Notes: generated from the sequence alone by a model not told the origin. A stretch of 32,266 bases of DNA from Candidatus Apopatocola equi (GCA_018065965.1 JAGHSH010000095.1:1-32266); one strand, 5' to 3'; counted from the first letter of the stretch, positions 8,137 through 14,927 are shown. Translations and numbers: made by a program.

Positions 8137-8568
8137 TTATTCCTTCATCTTCTTCAGCGCATCCCGCAGCTCGATGGCCTTTTCATAGTCCTCCCGCGCC
8201 ACGGCGTCCTTCAGCTGCTGCTCCAGAATATTGCGCTCCCGGCGGGCCTTCAGCTCACTCTCGCAGCTCCGGGCGTTCTCCGTCTGCTGCTCCCCGCTCT
8301 GCTTCTGCTCCGCTTCGGCGCTGCGTGCGCCGAGGGTCATGGGCTGGCGGGTGAGGCCGAAGAAGCTCTCAAAGGGAGAGAAGAAATCCTCAAAGAAGCT
8401 CCGGCCGAAGCCGAAGGCCGGGCCAAAGTCAAAGCCCCGGGAGAAGCGCTCCTGCAGCCCCTCCTCCTTTGCGCACTCCTCGCAGAGACGGATCTCTCTG
8501 CTCACGCCGTTGACAGTTTCTCTATAATAGTAGTTCGCTTCGTTCTTACCGCATTTTCCGCACTTCAT
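8137..8568 (-). CDS. mcsA: McsA-like zinc/UVR adaptor protein
   Basis: This 143-residue protein has two CxxC pairs at the N-terminus (CGKCGK and LCEEC), expected to bind zinc, a Phe/Gly-rich middle (FGFGRSFFEDFFSPFESFF), and a C-terminal UVR motif (LEQQLKDAVAREDYEKAIEL). In Bacillus and relatives McsA partners the arginine kinase McsB and modulates CtsR and ClpC. Here it lies between ctsR and clpC with a strong AAAGGAG ribosome site, but no mcsB follows. The UVR motif resembles the one in the ClpC middle domain, which fits a direct interaction. Confidence 0.85.
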   Translation of the reverse strand: MKCGKCGKNEANYYYRETVNGVSREIRLCEECAKEEGLQERFSRGFDFGPAFGFGRSFFEDFFSPFESFFGLTRQPMTLGARSAEAEQKQSGEQQTENARSCESELKARRERNILEQQLKDAVAREDYEKAIELRDALKKMKE

Positions 8569-8591
8569 TGTACATTCTCCTTTACAAAAAA

Positions 8592-9062
8592 TCAGTCGTT
8601 TATGGTCTGCAATAACATATACTTGAAAATGGAGGACCGCACCGTGTCCCGGATCTCCCGGGGCAGCGAATGGAGGGCATTGTCCCCGATGCCCGCAAGG
8701 ATGAGCCGGGCGTCCCGCTCGGCCAGCACCCCCTGATGCACCGCATTGCTCAGGAACGCCGCCGCTGTCCGGAGATCCAGACTGCCGCCCACGCTGTTGA
8801 TGGTATGCATGATCACGCTGCGGGGATCCGTCAGCTGCACGCGGCTGATGCGGATATAACCGCCGCCTCCCCGCCGGGATTCCACCACATAACCCCGCTC
8901 CGGGGAAAAGCGGGTGGAGATCACATAGTTGATCTGGCTGGGCACGCAGTTGAATTTGTCCGCCAGCACGCTCCGCTGCAGCTCGGCGCTGCCGTCCGAA
9001 TCCTCCAGTGCCTCCAGAATAAAGCTCGCTATCAGATCGCTGACCGCCATTTGCTTCTCCAC
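8592..9062 (-). CDS. ctsR: CtsR heat-shock repressor
   Basis: This 156-residue protein has normal CtsR length. The N-terminal winged HTH reads through DKFNCVPSQINYVISTRFSPERGYVVESRRGGGGYIRI; the GGGGYIRI wing is the hallmark that inserts in the minor groove and senses heat. The C-terminal helical half (ERDARLILAG...) is the dimerisation and adaptor-binding part. It represses its own operon through heptad repeats that are present just upstream. Start ATG 9060-9062 has a GGTGGAG ribosome site. It heads the ctsR-mcsA-clpC unit. Confidence 0.92.
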   Translation of the reverse strand: MEKQMAVSDLIASFILEALEDSDGSAELQRSVLADKFNCVPSQINYVISTRFSPERGYVVESRRGGGGYIRISRVQLTDPRSVIMHTINSVGGSLDLRTAAAFLSNAVHQGVLAERDARLILAGIGDNALHSLPREIRDTVRSSIFKYMLLQTIND

Positions 9063-9070
9063 CTTTCGAA

Positions 9071-9093
9071 TTTGACTTTGACTTTCTTTGACC
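9071..9093 (-). promoter_or_regulatory. CtsR operator
   Basis: On the minus strand the sequence GGTCAAAGAAAGTCAAA (9077-9093) matches the CtsR rule of two GGTCAAA-type heptads separated by three bases. A third heptad copy (AGTCAAA, 9071-9077) directly abuts it. The site lies just downstream of the -10 box, so bound CtsR would cover the transcription start. Confidence 0.85.
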
Positions 9094-9103
9094 TTTCGAG
9101 TGT

Positions 9104-9132
9104 ATTATAGTCAGGGAAAGTCAAAATGTCAA
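9104..9132 (-). promoter_or_regulatory. Consensus sigma-A promoter of ctsR operon
   Basis: The minus strand reads TTGACA, 17 bases, TATAAT. This is a perfect consensus promoter, as expected for a stress operon held down by a repressor. Confidence 0.85.
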
Positions 9133-9224
9133 GTGGGAAAATTGTGAAGTTTTTGTGATTTCTCGCGTTTGTAATACCTTTTGCGCATGACCTCATATTT
9201 TTTTCTATTGCATAGAAAATGTAG

Positions 9225-9252
9225 TTGCAATTTACGCAAGATATGTTAGAAT
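9225..9252 (+). promoter_or_regulatory. Promoter of the ferredoxin gene
   Basis: TTGCAA, 16 bases, TAGAAT, about 30 bases before the ferredoxin start and divergent from the ctsR promoter. The ribosome site AGGAGG is at 9269-9274. Confidence 0.6.
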
Positions 9253-9282
9253 GCTGATAATTCCAGATAGGAGGTACATACA

Positions 9283-9450
9283 ATGTACGTTATCAATGAC
9301 AAGTGCGTTTCCTGCGGCACCTGCGCCGACAACTGCCCCAACGACGCCATCACCGAGGGCGCCGATCGCTACGAGATCAACCAGGACGACTGCGTTTCCT
9401 GCGGCACCTGCGTTGACAATTGCCCCAACGACGCCATCGAGGAGCAGTAA
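9283..9450 (+). CDS. 2x[4Fe-4S] clostridial-type ferredoxin
   Basis: This 55-residue protein begins MYVINDKCVSCGTCADNC. It has two full CxxCxxCxxxCP motifs (C8, C11, C14, C18 and C37, C40, C43, C47), so it should carry two low-potential [4Fe-4S] clusters and act as a soluble one-electron carrier in anaerobic metabolism. The halves are strikingly alike: CVSCGTC, DNCPNDAI occurs twice. It is monocistronic, with its own promoter, an AGGAGG ribosome site and a strong terminator. Confidence 0.95.
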   Translation: MYVINDKCVSCGTCADNCPNDAITEGADRYEINQDDCVSCGTCVDNCPNDAIEEQ

Positions 9451-9471
9451 TTCTGCCTTTTCGGTAAAAAA

Positions 9472-9504
9472 GATCCTGCCGTTTTCTTCGGCAGGGTCTT
9501 TTTT
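9472..9504 (+). terminator. Terminator of the ferredoxin gene
   Basis: A 10-bp stem (9472-9481 with 9489-9498), a 7-base loop and a T-tract at 9499-9504, preceded by an A-run that would also serve the other strand. Confidence 0.85.
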
Positions 9505-9594
9505 GTTTTCTGCCCGGGATGCAGCCCGCCCCCCCTTCTGCACTGCCATGCGTTTTCCTGCATAGTTATGGGATGTCAGTCAGCCGTGCAGACT

Positions 9595-9624
9595 GCGCGC
9601 TCCGCAGGGACGTGCGCTTTTTTT
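9595..9624 (+). terminator. Terminator-like hairpin in the CDF leader
   Basis: The stem 9595-9603 pairs with 9608-9617 through one bulged base and is followed by seven T (9618-9624). It lies only 17 bases before the CDF start codon and well after the ferredoxin terminator. This looks like an attenuator or the expression platform of a leader RNA. A possible upstream pairing is 9537-9543 with 9586-9592. Confidence 0.5.
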
Positions 9625-9641
9625 ATCGGGGGGGATCGGTC

Positions 9642-10538
9642 ATGAATGAGGAAACCATCATCCGGCGCGTTTCCGCGGTGGGGGTCGGGGGGAATATCCT
9701 GCTCTCGGCGATCAAGCTCTGGGCGGGCGTGGTCGGGAGATCCGCAGCGCTGGTTTCCGACGCCGTGCATTCCCTCAGCGATGTGTTGGCCAGCCTCACG
9801 GCATGGCTGGGGGTGCGGCTCGGCCGACGCCCGGCCGACGAGGGGCACCCCTACGGCCATGAGCGTTTTGAGTGTCTTGCCTCGCTGGCGCTGGGGCTGC
9901 TCCTCACCCTTACGGCGCTGGGCATCGGCCTGGGCGGCGTAAAAACGCTGCTAACCGGGGGCAGCAGCGCTTCGCCGGGGACGGCGGCACTGTGGGGCGC
10001 GGCCGTTTCCATCGCCGTGAAGGAGGCCATGTTCCGTTATGTGCGGCACTATGCCGGGGTGCTGGGCTCTTCCGCCTTTCTGGCCGACGCCTGGCACCAC
10101 CGCAGCGATGCGCTCTCCTCCGTGGGCTCTCTGCTGGGCGCGGCGGGGGCCATGGCGGGCTATCCCGCTCTGGACAGCGCCGCCTGCGTGGTCATCTGCC
10201 TTTTCATTCTCCGGCTCGCCCGGGATGTTCTCCGGGACGCACTCTCCAGGCTGCTGGACAGCTCCTGCGGTGCAGAGAAGGAGCAGGAGCTGTCGGACTT
10301 CATCGAGGCGCAGGAGGGCGTGATCGCGCTGGATCTGCTCCGCTCCCGGCGCTTCGGCGACAGGCTGTATCTGGACGCGGAGATCGCCGTGGACGCAGAG
10401 CAGAGTCTTGCCGAGGCGCACTGCGTCGCCGAGGCCGTCCATGACGCGGTGGAGCGCCGCTTCCCGGAGGTCAAGCATATCATGATCCACGAAAATCCTG
10501 CCGCCGGAACGGTCGGGAGCCGCGCTTTTCCCCCTTGA
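9642..10538 (+). CDS. Cation diffusion facilitator (CDF) metal exporter
   Basis: ATG 9642 (MNEETIIRR) gives 298 residues, the usual CDF length; upstream open frame is leader. Six hydrophobic segments are visible. The metal site motifs are in helices 2 and 5 (SDAVHSLSD and ADAWHHRSDA), with HPYGHERFE in the loop, and a C-terminal cytoplasmic metallochaperone-like domain ends near HIMIHENP. CDF proteins export Zn, Fe, Mn, Co or Cd in exchange for protons. The HxxxD pair (H-H-R-S-D) suits zinc-type members, but the metal cannot be assigned firmly. The leader hairpin suggests transcription attenuation. The next promoter's -35 box overlaps its stop codon. Confidence 0.9.
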   Translation: MNEETIIRRVSAVGVGGNILLSAIKLWAGVVGRSAALVSDAVHSLSDVLASLTAWLGVRLGRRPADEGHPYGHERFECLASLALGLLLTLTALGIGLGGVKTLLTGGSSASPGTAALWGAAVSIAVKEAMFRYVRHYAGVLGSSAFLADAWHHRSDALSSVGSLLGAAGAMAGYPALDSAACVVICLFILRLARDVLRDALSRLLDSSCGAEKEQELSDFIEAQEGVIALDLLRSRRFGDRLYLDAEIAVDAEQSLAEAHCVAEAVHDAVERRFPEVKHIMIHENPAAGTVGSRAFPP

Positions 10539-10563
10539 CAGGCGCCTTCTTTCGTGCTATATT
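10535..10563 (+). promoter_or_regulatory. Promoter of the glycine riboswitch-permease unit
   Basis: TTGACA, 17 bases, TATATT. The -35 hexamer (10535-10540) overlaps the TGA stop of the CDF gene (10536-10538). Confidence 0.8.
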
Positions 10564-10589
10564 AGCTCAAAATGTTGAATAAGTCGGTT

Positions 10590-10757
10590 GATGCAAGGAA
10601 GAGACTGCCCTCCGGGGCAGACCGATGGGGCAAGCCCGACCCTGCCGAGGTCGGGGGAATCTTTCAGGTACAGACATCCCTTGCGGACGAAGCTCTGGAG
10701 AGTGCCGCTGCGGCGGCCACCGAAGAAGATCAAACTTTCAGGTTGAAGAAACAGAGG
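10590..10757 (+). ncRNA. Tandem glycine riboswitch
   Basis: Two aptamers lie in series. Aptamer 1 runs about 10590-10684: its P1 strands GCAAGGA and TCCCTTGC flank a core with CCGATGGGGCAAG and ATCTTTCAGGTACAG. Aptamer 2 runs about 10690-10757: P1 CTCTG (10693-10697) pairs with CAGAG (10752-10756), with a core GGAGAGTGCC, CCACCGAAG and AAACTTTCAGGT. These blocks match the well-known glycine riboswitch class seen before gcvT in Bacillus. The last bases of aptamer 2 P1 (10754-10756) are also the first bases of the following terminator, so glycine binding should disrupt the terminator and turn the permease gene on. Confidence 0.93.
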
Positions 10758-10799
10758 ATATGCAGGCAGCTTATTTGCTGCGCGCATATCCTCTTTTTT
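10754..10799 (+). terminator. Riboswitch expression-platform terminator
   Basis: A 10-bp outer stem (10754-10763 with 10784-10793), an inner GCAGC/GCTGC stem and a six-T tract (10794-10799). It overlaps the 3' strand of aptamer 2 P1 by three bases, giving mutually exclusive folds. Confidence 0.88.
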
Positions 10800-10830
10800 A
10801 TTTTGAAAACACAAAGGGAGCTGAAAGAAA

Positions 10831-12153
10831 ATGAACGAAGACAATACCCTGAAAAAGGAACTGGGTGCGGCCACTGCCACCTCGCTGGTAGTAGGCTGCG
10901 TCATCGGCGCGGGCGTGTTCTTCAAGCCCTACGCCATTTATCAGGCCACCGGAGGCGCTCCGGGCATGGGCATTCTCTCTTGGGTGCTCGGCGGCCTCAT
11001 CAGCATTTTCGCCGCGCTGACCTTCGCCGAGGTGGCGGTGCTGATCCCCCGCACGGGCGGCATGGTCGAGTATCTGGGCGAGGTCTACGGCCGCCGTCTG
11101 GGCTTTCTGGCCGGCTGGATGCAGGTGGTCATCTTCTACCCCGCCTATCTGGCAGGCTACGGCGTAAAGGTCGGCAGCGAGCTGAGCGCCTATGTGGGCG
11201 AGCGCTTCGCCCTGCCCATCGGCATTCTGGTCATCGCCGCGCTGGTGCTGCTCAATGCCCGCGGCGTCCGCTCCGCCGGCGGTATGCAGCTTGTTTCCAC
11301 CGTCTGCAAGCTCATCCCGCTGGGTCTGCTGATCCTCTTCGGCTTCCTCCGAGGCGGCAGCAGCGCCTCCGTGCTCGACCGGCTTGTGGGCGACGGAAAA
11401 AGCGTCGGCAGCGTCACGGTCACCACCCTGCTGGCCGTGCTTTTTGCCTTTGAGGGCTGGACGAACGTGGGCACCATCGCCGGAGAGATGAAGAACCCCG
11501 GCCGCGACCTGCCCCGGGCCATCGTGGGCGGCGTGAGCATTATCATGGCCGTGTATCTGGGCATCAACCTTGCCTATCTCCGGGTGATCCCGGCCAGCGA
11601 GCTGATGAATCTGCCCTCCCCCGCCCATGCGGTGGCCACGAAGCTCTTCGGTGAGGCCGGCGGCACCCTCATCCGCGTGGGCATCATCATCTCCGTGATC
11701 GGCGCGGGCAACGGTTTTCTTATGTCCGGCAGCCGCGTGGCCTATCAGCTGGGTGTGCAGGGTATGCTCCCCGGCAGCAAGGCTCTCTCCCGTCTCAACA
11801 GCCGGGGCGTGCCTGCCAACGCCATTTATCTGGTGGGCGGTCTGGCCTGCCTCTACTCCCTCAGCGGCGAATTTGACCTGCTGACCGATCTGGGCACCTT
11901 TGCCTGCTGGGTCTTCTACACGCTCACCTTCTGCTGCGTCATCACCCTGCGGAAGCAGCGTCCCGATGCGGAGCGGAAATACAAGGTGCCCGGCTATCCC
12001 GTGATCCCCGCTCTGGCCATCCTCAGCGGCGTGTATGTGATCATCTCCCAGCTCTTCCTGTCCGGCGCCCGGGGGCTTGTGATGTCCCTCTGCTCCGTGG
12101 GCATCACCGCGCTGGGTCTGCCCGTTTACGCCCTGAGCGTCAAGCAGAAATGA
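10831..12153 (+). CDS. APC-family amino-acid permease, glycine-riboswitch controlled
   Basis: This 440-residue protein has about twelve hydrophobic helices and the APC helix-1 signature GCVIGAGVFFKP. PRTGGMVEYLGEVYG in helix 3 and FAFEGWTNVGTIAGEMKNP in helix 6 place it near the LAT/SteT-like exchangers. It would carry amino acids across the cytoplasmic membrane. The glycine riboswitch just upstream strongly suggests glycine or a related small amino acid (Ala, Ser, Thr) as substrate. If glycine turns the gene on, the protein may take up glycine for use or relieve excess. Start ATG 10831 has AAAGGGAG 10 bases upstream. It is the last GC-rich gene before the AT-rich island. Confidence 0.88.
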   Translation: MNEDNTLKKELGAATATSLVVGCVIGAGVFFKPYAIYQATGGAPGMGILSWVLGGLISIFAALTFAEVAVLIPRTGGMVEYLGEVYGRRLGFLAGWMQVVIFYPAYLAGYGVKVGSELSAYVGERFALPIGILVIAALVLLNARGVRSAGGMQLVSTVCKLIPLGLLILFGFLRGGSSASVLDRLVGDGKSVGSVTVTTLLAVLFAFEGWTNVGTIAGEMKNPGRDLPRAIVGGVSIIMAVYLGINLAYLRVIPASELMNLPSPAHAVATKLFGEAGGTLIRVGIIISVIGAGNGFLMSGSRVAYQLGVQGMLPGSKALSRLNSRGVPANAIYLVGGLACLYSLSGEFDLLTDLGTFACWVFYTLTFCCVITLRKQRPDAERKYKVPGYPVIPALAILSGVYVIISQLFLSGARGLVMSLCSVGITALGLPVYALSVKQK

Positions 12154-12170
12154 TTTTCCCCATTCCGAGA

Positions 12171-12215
12171 AAAGACGGCAGCCCGTTTTGCCACGGGTGG
12201 ATAAGGAAGTATTTT
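12171..12215 (+). repeat. Inverted repeat, left copy
   Basis: This 45-base sequence recurs inverted at 12902-12946 with 41 of 45 positions identical. It contains a small hairpin CCCGT...ACGGG; the other copy has CCTGT...ACAGG, a compensatory base-pair change. It starts 17 bases after the permease stop codon and marks the left edge of the AT-rich island. Confidence 0.8.
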
Positions 12216-12335
12216 CCCGTTTATTCTTTTCCTTCCTATGAGGTGTTAGGGGCTTGCCCTTAAATAATAAGCCGATGTTAATCTGCTTTGAGCGGAAAAA
12301 TATATCATTTTTCCCTGCTTGATACCGAATGAGAC
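12216..12335. other. Non-coding AT-rich stretch with a small hairpin
   Basis: I see no gene here. One 8-bp A/T-rich stem with two GC pairs (12294-12301 with 12307-12314) could be a weak terminator. The left repeat copy reads into this stretch as an 18-codon frame ending TGA, which is not a convincing gene. Confidence 0.4.
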
Positions 12336-12384
12336 AAAACCACCTACCGAAAGAGATGATTACTCTTTTTCGGCAGGTGGTTTT
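12336..12384. terminator. Strong bidirectional terminator hairpin
   Basis: A stem of about 20 bp (12336-12355 with 12363-12384, one mismatch and a small bulge) is flanked by A-run and T-run, so it can stop transcription on either strand. It follows the minus-strand immunity-like gene at 12420. Confidence 0.8.
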
Positions 12385-12419
12385 CAGTTTAACAAAAGGG
12401 TATTTGTTTGTGCGATCTG

Positions 12420-12824
12420 TTAATTATCTGCGAATTGGTGTAATTCTGAAATAAAGCGCAAAAGCGCGGTCTGATCAGCTTCAAATTCAAATTTCAGTTC
12501 ATGTATCATTGCTTCTCCGAAGATATCTCCGCTGATTCTAATATGCCCAATATTATCAGCCGAAAAATGCAGCATTCCTCCGTATCCGATTTCTTGGATT
12601 CCAGCTTCTTTTGCTTTGAACTCGTACATTTTCTTAAGCTCATTTGTAAAATCGATTAGATTGCGCATATCAAATTCGCATGGTGAAACACCCATAAAAC
12701 CATTTGATTTCACTTTGATCTTAACTGTACAGTTATACGGATTTCCTCTTTCCGTTTCTTCGGGGTAAAAACGCAAGTCATCGAATTCTATATAATTTTC
12801 ACCAAACTCCAAAAGAGCATTCAT
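12420..12824 (-). CDS. Probable immunity protein (WapI/DUF6228-like)
   Basis: ATG 12822-12824 (MNALLEFGENYIEFDD) is preferred because GGGAG stands 7 bases before it. The open frame extends to 12929 but there runs into the inverted repeat. The 134-residue product is a single compact, acidic alpha/beta domain with alternating strands (IKVKSNGFMGVSPCEFD, IGHIRISGD) and a final helix (ALLRFISELHQF). This pattern resembles small immunity proteins of the WapI type that protect against Rhs/WapA toxins; that is family-level resemblance only. It is AT-rich and last in the island's row of minus-strand genes. Confidence 0.6.
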   Translation of the reverse strand: MNALLEFGENYIEFDDLRFYPEETERGNPYNCTVKIKVKSNGFMGVSPCEFDMRNLIDFTNELKKMYEFKAKEAGIQEIGYGGMLHFSADNIGHIRISGDIFGEAMIHELKFEFEADQTALLRFISELHQFADN

Positions 12825-12901
12825 GTTTTTTCTCCCATTCAAAACCGGCTTGTCTTTATCATACAGGGGCATCAGATTTTTCCATACACCAAAAAACACA
12901 T

Positions 12902-12946
12902 AAAATACTTCCTTATCCACCTGTGGCATTACAGGCTGCCGTCTTT
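12902..12946 (-). repeat. Inverted repeat, right copy
   Basis: This is the second copy of the 45-base element, inverted relative to 12171-12215. Two of the four differences restore pairing in the small hairpin and two lie in its loop. In one frame both copies encode KRRQPV[L/M]P[R/Q]VDKEVF, so a shared coding origin is also possible. Confidence 0.8.
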
Positions 12947-13019
12947 TTAATTTAGATGTCAGCCCGGCGATCCGGGGCAGCAGGGTCGGTTCAGGTCGGC
13001 AGACCGCAGAAAACCGGTA

Positions 13020-14078
13020 TCAAGGAGAATCGCTCTCGGGCAGTATAGTGATCTCCTTAATTACACGCGACAGCGGGTAATAGCGGATGTGCAGTCGGTC
13101 GCCCGGCGTGAGCTTGCCCCGGCAGAGCGGCTCAAAGAGGAACAGCCGCTTTTTTCGTCCGTCTTCCCCTTGCAGAAGTATCCATTTGCATCTCACCTTC
13201 AAGGCGGCGAGGCAGAAGGTGATGAACACATCCTTTTTATATTCGATTTGCGTCAGTTCTCTTTCATTGCCGATTATTCCGTCCACGATCAGGAGCAAGC
13301 CGCGCAAAATTTCATGGAAAAACAGCATGACGCTCATAAAGCTGACCCAAGCTGCGCTGGCAATCAACCCGGCGGCATAAAGTTTGCGAATAAGCAGGAA
13401 CAGCAATACGCTCACCACCACCGCACCGCGGCGTGAGCGGCGCATCAGGCGCTCCGAATCCCAGGAGCGGGATTGCCTCCCGGGCTTCGATTCCCAACGC
13501 CACCCGCCGCAGTAACGGAGCAGCTCCGGCAGTTCGGTTTCGGGGTCAAGGTAAAGAGTGATCACTTTGTTTCCAATGTCTGCAATGTTTATGGCTATTT
13601 GACTTTCAAAATATCCTTTGGGAATATAGCGTCTGACCAGTTTTATTTCGGGATATTGCGTTACTTGTTCTGCAAACATTTCGCGCGTTCTTTTCAAGAT
13701 CCTGTCACTGTTTTCCGGATGCGATTCACGAATATAGTGGAAAGAATCCCAGGGGAAAAGCCGTGAACGTCCCAAACGGAAGATTCGAATTCCCTCCGCA
13801 CTGATTTCAAAGCGATCGAACAGTAGTTGAAACGTCCCTTCTATTGCTTCTGATATCATATGGGTATACAATAGGCAGAACATAGCAAGAGGAACTGCGA
13901 GGTAAATGAATTCATCATCTTCGCGCGGAGCATTGAGACCAAGATAAGCATAGAAAGGAATTGCTGCAATCATGATGCAAAAACAAGAAACTGCAGAAAG
14001 AACTATATACCTTCTGTATCTTTTTGTCATGTTGTTTCGGTTGTAGATCACCATTTTCCCGGTTTCTATGGAGTTCAC
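13020..14078 (-). CDS. Four-helix membrane protein with PH-like domains, possible immunity protein
   Basis: GTG 14076-14078 gives 352 residues; AGGA lies about 9 bases upstream. The protein is modular. Two membrane helices (near residues 27-48 and 58-75) are followed by a PH-like beta domain (FEISAEGIRIFRLGRSRLFPWDSF). A basic linker, a second helix pair (near 215-270) and a second beta domain (KRLFLFEPLCRGKLTPGDRL) complete it. The two-helix-plus-PH layout repeats in the 17060-17536 gene. I do not recognise a named family. Its place in the row suggests an immunity or membrane-stress role, but no intact toxin tail could be matched to it. The second half is more GC-rich than its neighbours. 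Confidence 0.6.
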   Translation of the reverse strand: MNSIETGKMVIYNRNNMTKRYRRYIVLSAVSCFCIMIAAIPFYAYLGLNAPREDDEFIYLAVPLAMFCLLYTHMISEAIEGTFQLLFDRFEISAEGIRIFRLGRSRLFPWDSFHYIRESHPENSDRILKRTREMFAEQVTQYPEIKLVRRYIPKGYFESQIAINIADIGNKVITLYLDPETELPELLRYCGGWRWESKPGRQSRSWDSERLMRRSRRGAVVVSVLLFLLIRKLYAAGLIASAAWVSFMSVMLFFHEILRGLLLIVDGIIGNERELTQIEYKKDVFITFCLAALKVRCKWILLQGEDGRKKRLFLFEPLCRGKLTPGDRLHIRYYPLSRVIKEITILPESDSP

Positions 14079-14082
14079 GGTT

Positions 14083-14459
14083 TTACATCCTTTCTATTAC
14101 TAAACGAACCCGTCCGGTACTGTTTCCACGTCCGGTGCTGCTTCTAATGCCGACAGTTGACGAAACGGAGGGAGAAAGCGAGGAAGAATTAACGGTGCTC
14201 AGCGTTCCCTGTTTGCGGTGTGCAAGGCAGGTTTCCTCCGCCATGAATAATATGCATCCGCGCTTATATGGTTGCAGGTGCAGCAAAACTTTTGCGCATC
14301 TATTATGCTCGTGTACGTGAATGCCTCCGATCTTTAGAAATGCAGGAGTCACTGTCTGCGTAACCTCAAATTTAACTGTTTATGAAGTATTTACAAATGC
14401 TCTTTTGCACGGGCAAGTGTTGCCAACATCATTCCTGAAACCTTTAAGGGCTTGGGATT
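14083..14459 (-). other. Unexplained stretch, possible toxin-tail remnant
   Basis: There is no confident gene. On the minus strand a frame of about 100 codons ends TAA at 14083-14085, only four bases before the GTG start at 14078; another short frame ends APDVETVPDGFV at TAG near 14098. Either could be the C-terminal scrap of a toxin paired with the downstream membrane protein, as seen for other genes in this island, but neither reads as a recognisable domain. Confidence 0.3.
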
Positions 14460-14508
14460 ATCCCAACGAACTGCCTTTTGTCCCCAAAAGGCGATGCTTG
14501 CCGGTACG
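14460..14508 (-). repeat. 49-bp direct repeat, copy 1
   Basis: This copy is identical to 16051-16099 at 48 of 49 positions. On the minus strand it encodes RTGKHRLLGTKGSSLG followed at once by TAA. It begins two bases after the stop codon of the 14511 gene. An internal inverted repeat (GCCTTTTG / CAAAAGGC) is present. Confidence 0.9.
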
Positions 14509-14510
14509 AT

Positions 14511-14912
14511 TCAGGCTTCTATCGCTACCATTATTCCTTCTAACAATTTATGCACTTCGGAATGCAGGATTTCTTCTTTGATTAGTGCAGGTTTATCGCA
14601 CTGTTTCCATACGCTATCGATTTTCCAATATTGATTATGTTGAGGCGAGAACACAAGTATGGGCTCTGTGTGTTCAACCGTAGAATAAACAAATTGATCC
14701 GCATTCCCTGTAAGATATCTGCGATACCAGTTAACTAAATACCAATAAAATTCAATAATAGCAACTTCTTCTGAAAATAGGATTTGATTATTGTAGGTAA
14801 CAGTCAAATCAGCCTCCCAAAGCAAATAACCATATATCTCATCAAGAGACATCCTAGAATAGGGTGCTCTAGGAGGTTGTTGTCCTAAAAAATCAATGTT
14901 AATCGTGAACAT
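14511..14912 (-). CDS. Small cytosolic protein, probable immunity protein
   Basis: This 133-residue, Trp/Tyr-rich acidic protein has no membrane segment. It opens MFTINIDFLG and contains FYWYLVNWYRRYL and PILVFSPQHNQYWKIDSVWKQ. The pattern resembles a Firmicutes family of small immunity-like proteins (DUF7878-like), a tentative recollection. The ribosome site TAAGGAGGT is strong and lies directly after a short frame ending FFPQ-stop (14928), read here as the end of a vanished toxin. It is followed immediately by the 49-bp repeat. AT-rich composition marks it as island DNA. Confidence 0.65.
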   Translation of the reverse strand: MFTINIDFLGQQPPRAPYSRMSLDEIYGYLLWEADLTVTYNNQILFSEEVAIIEFYWYLVNWYRRYLTGNADQFVYSTVEHTEPILVFSPQHNQYWKIDSVWKQCDKPALIKEEILHSEVHKLLEGIMVAIEA

Positions 14913-14927
14913 ATGTACCTCCTTAAG

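Noticed and set aside
5605..8736. 1043-codon plus-strand frame across clpC and mcsA
   Set aside because: Its composition (His, Gln, Leu, Ala-rich) is typical of the antisense of GC-rich coding DNA; the minus strand encodes well-known proteins.
12171..12946. Insertion sequence bounded by the inverted repeats
   Set aside because: No transposase lies between the copies, and no target-site duplication was apparent.
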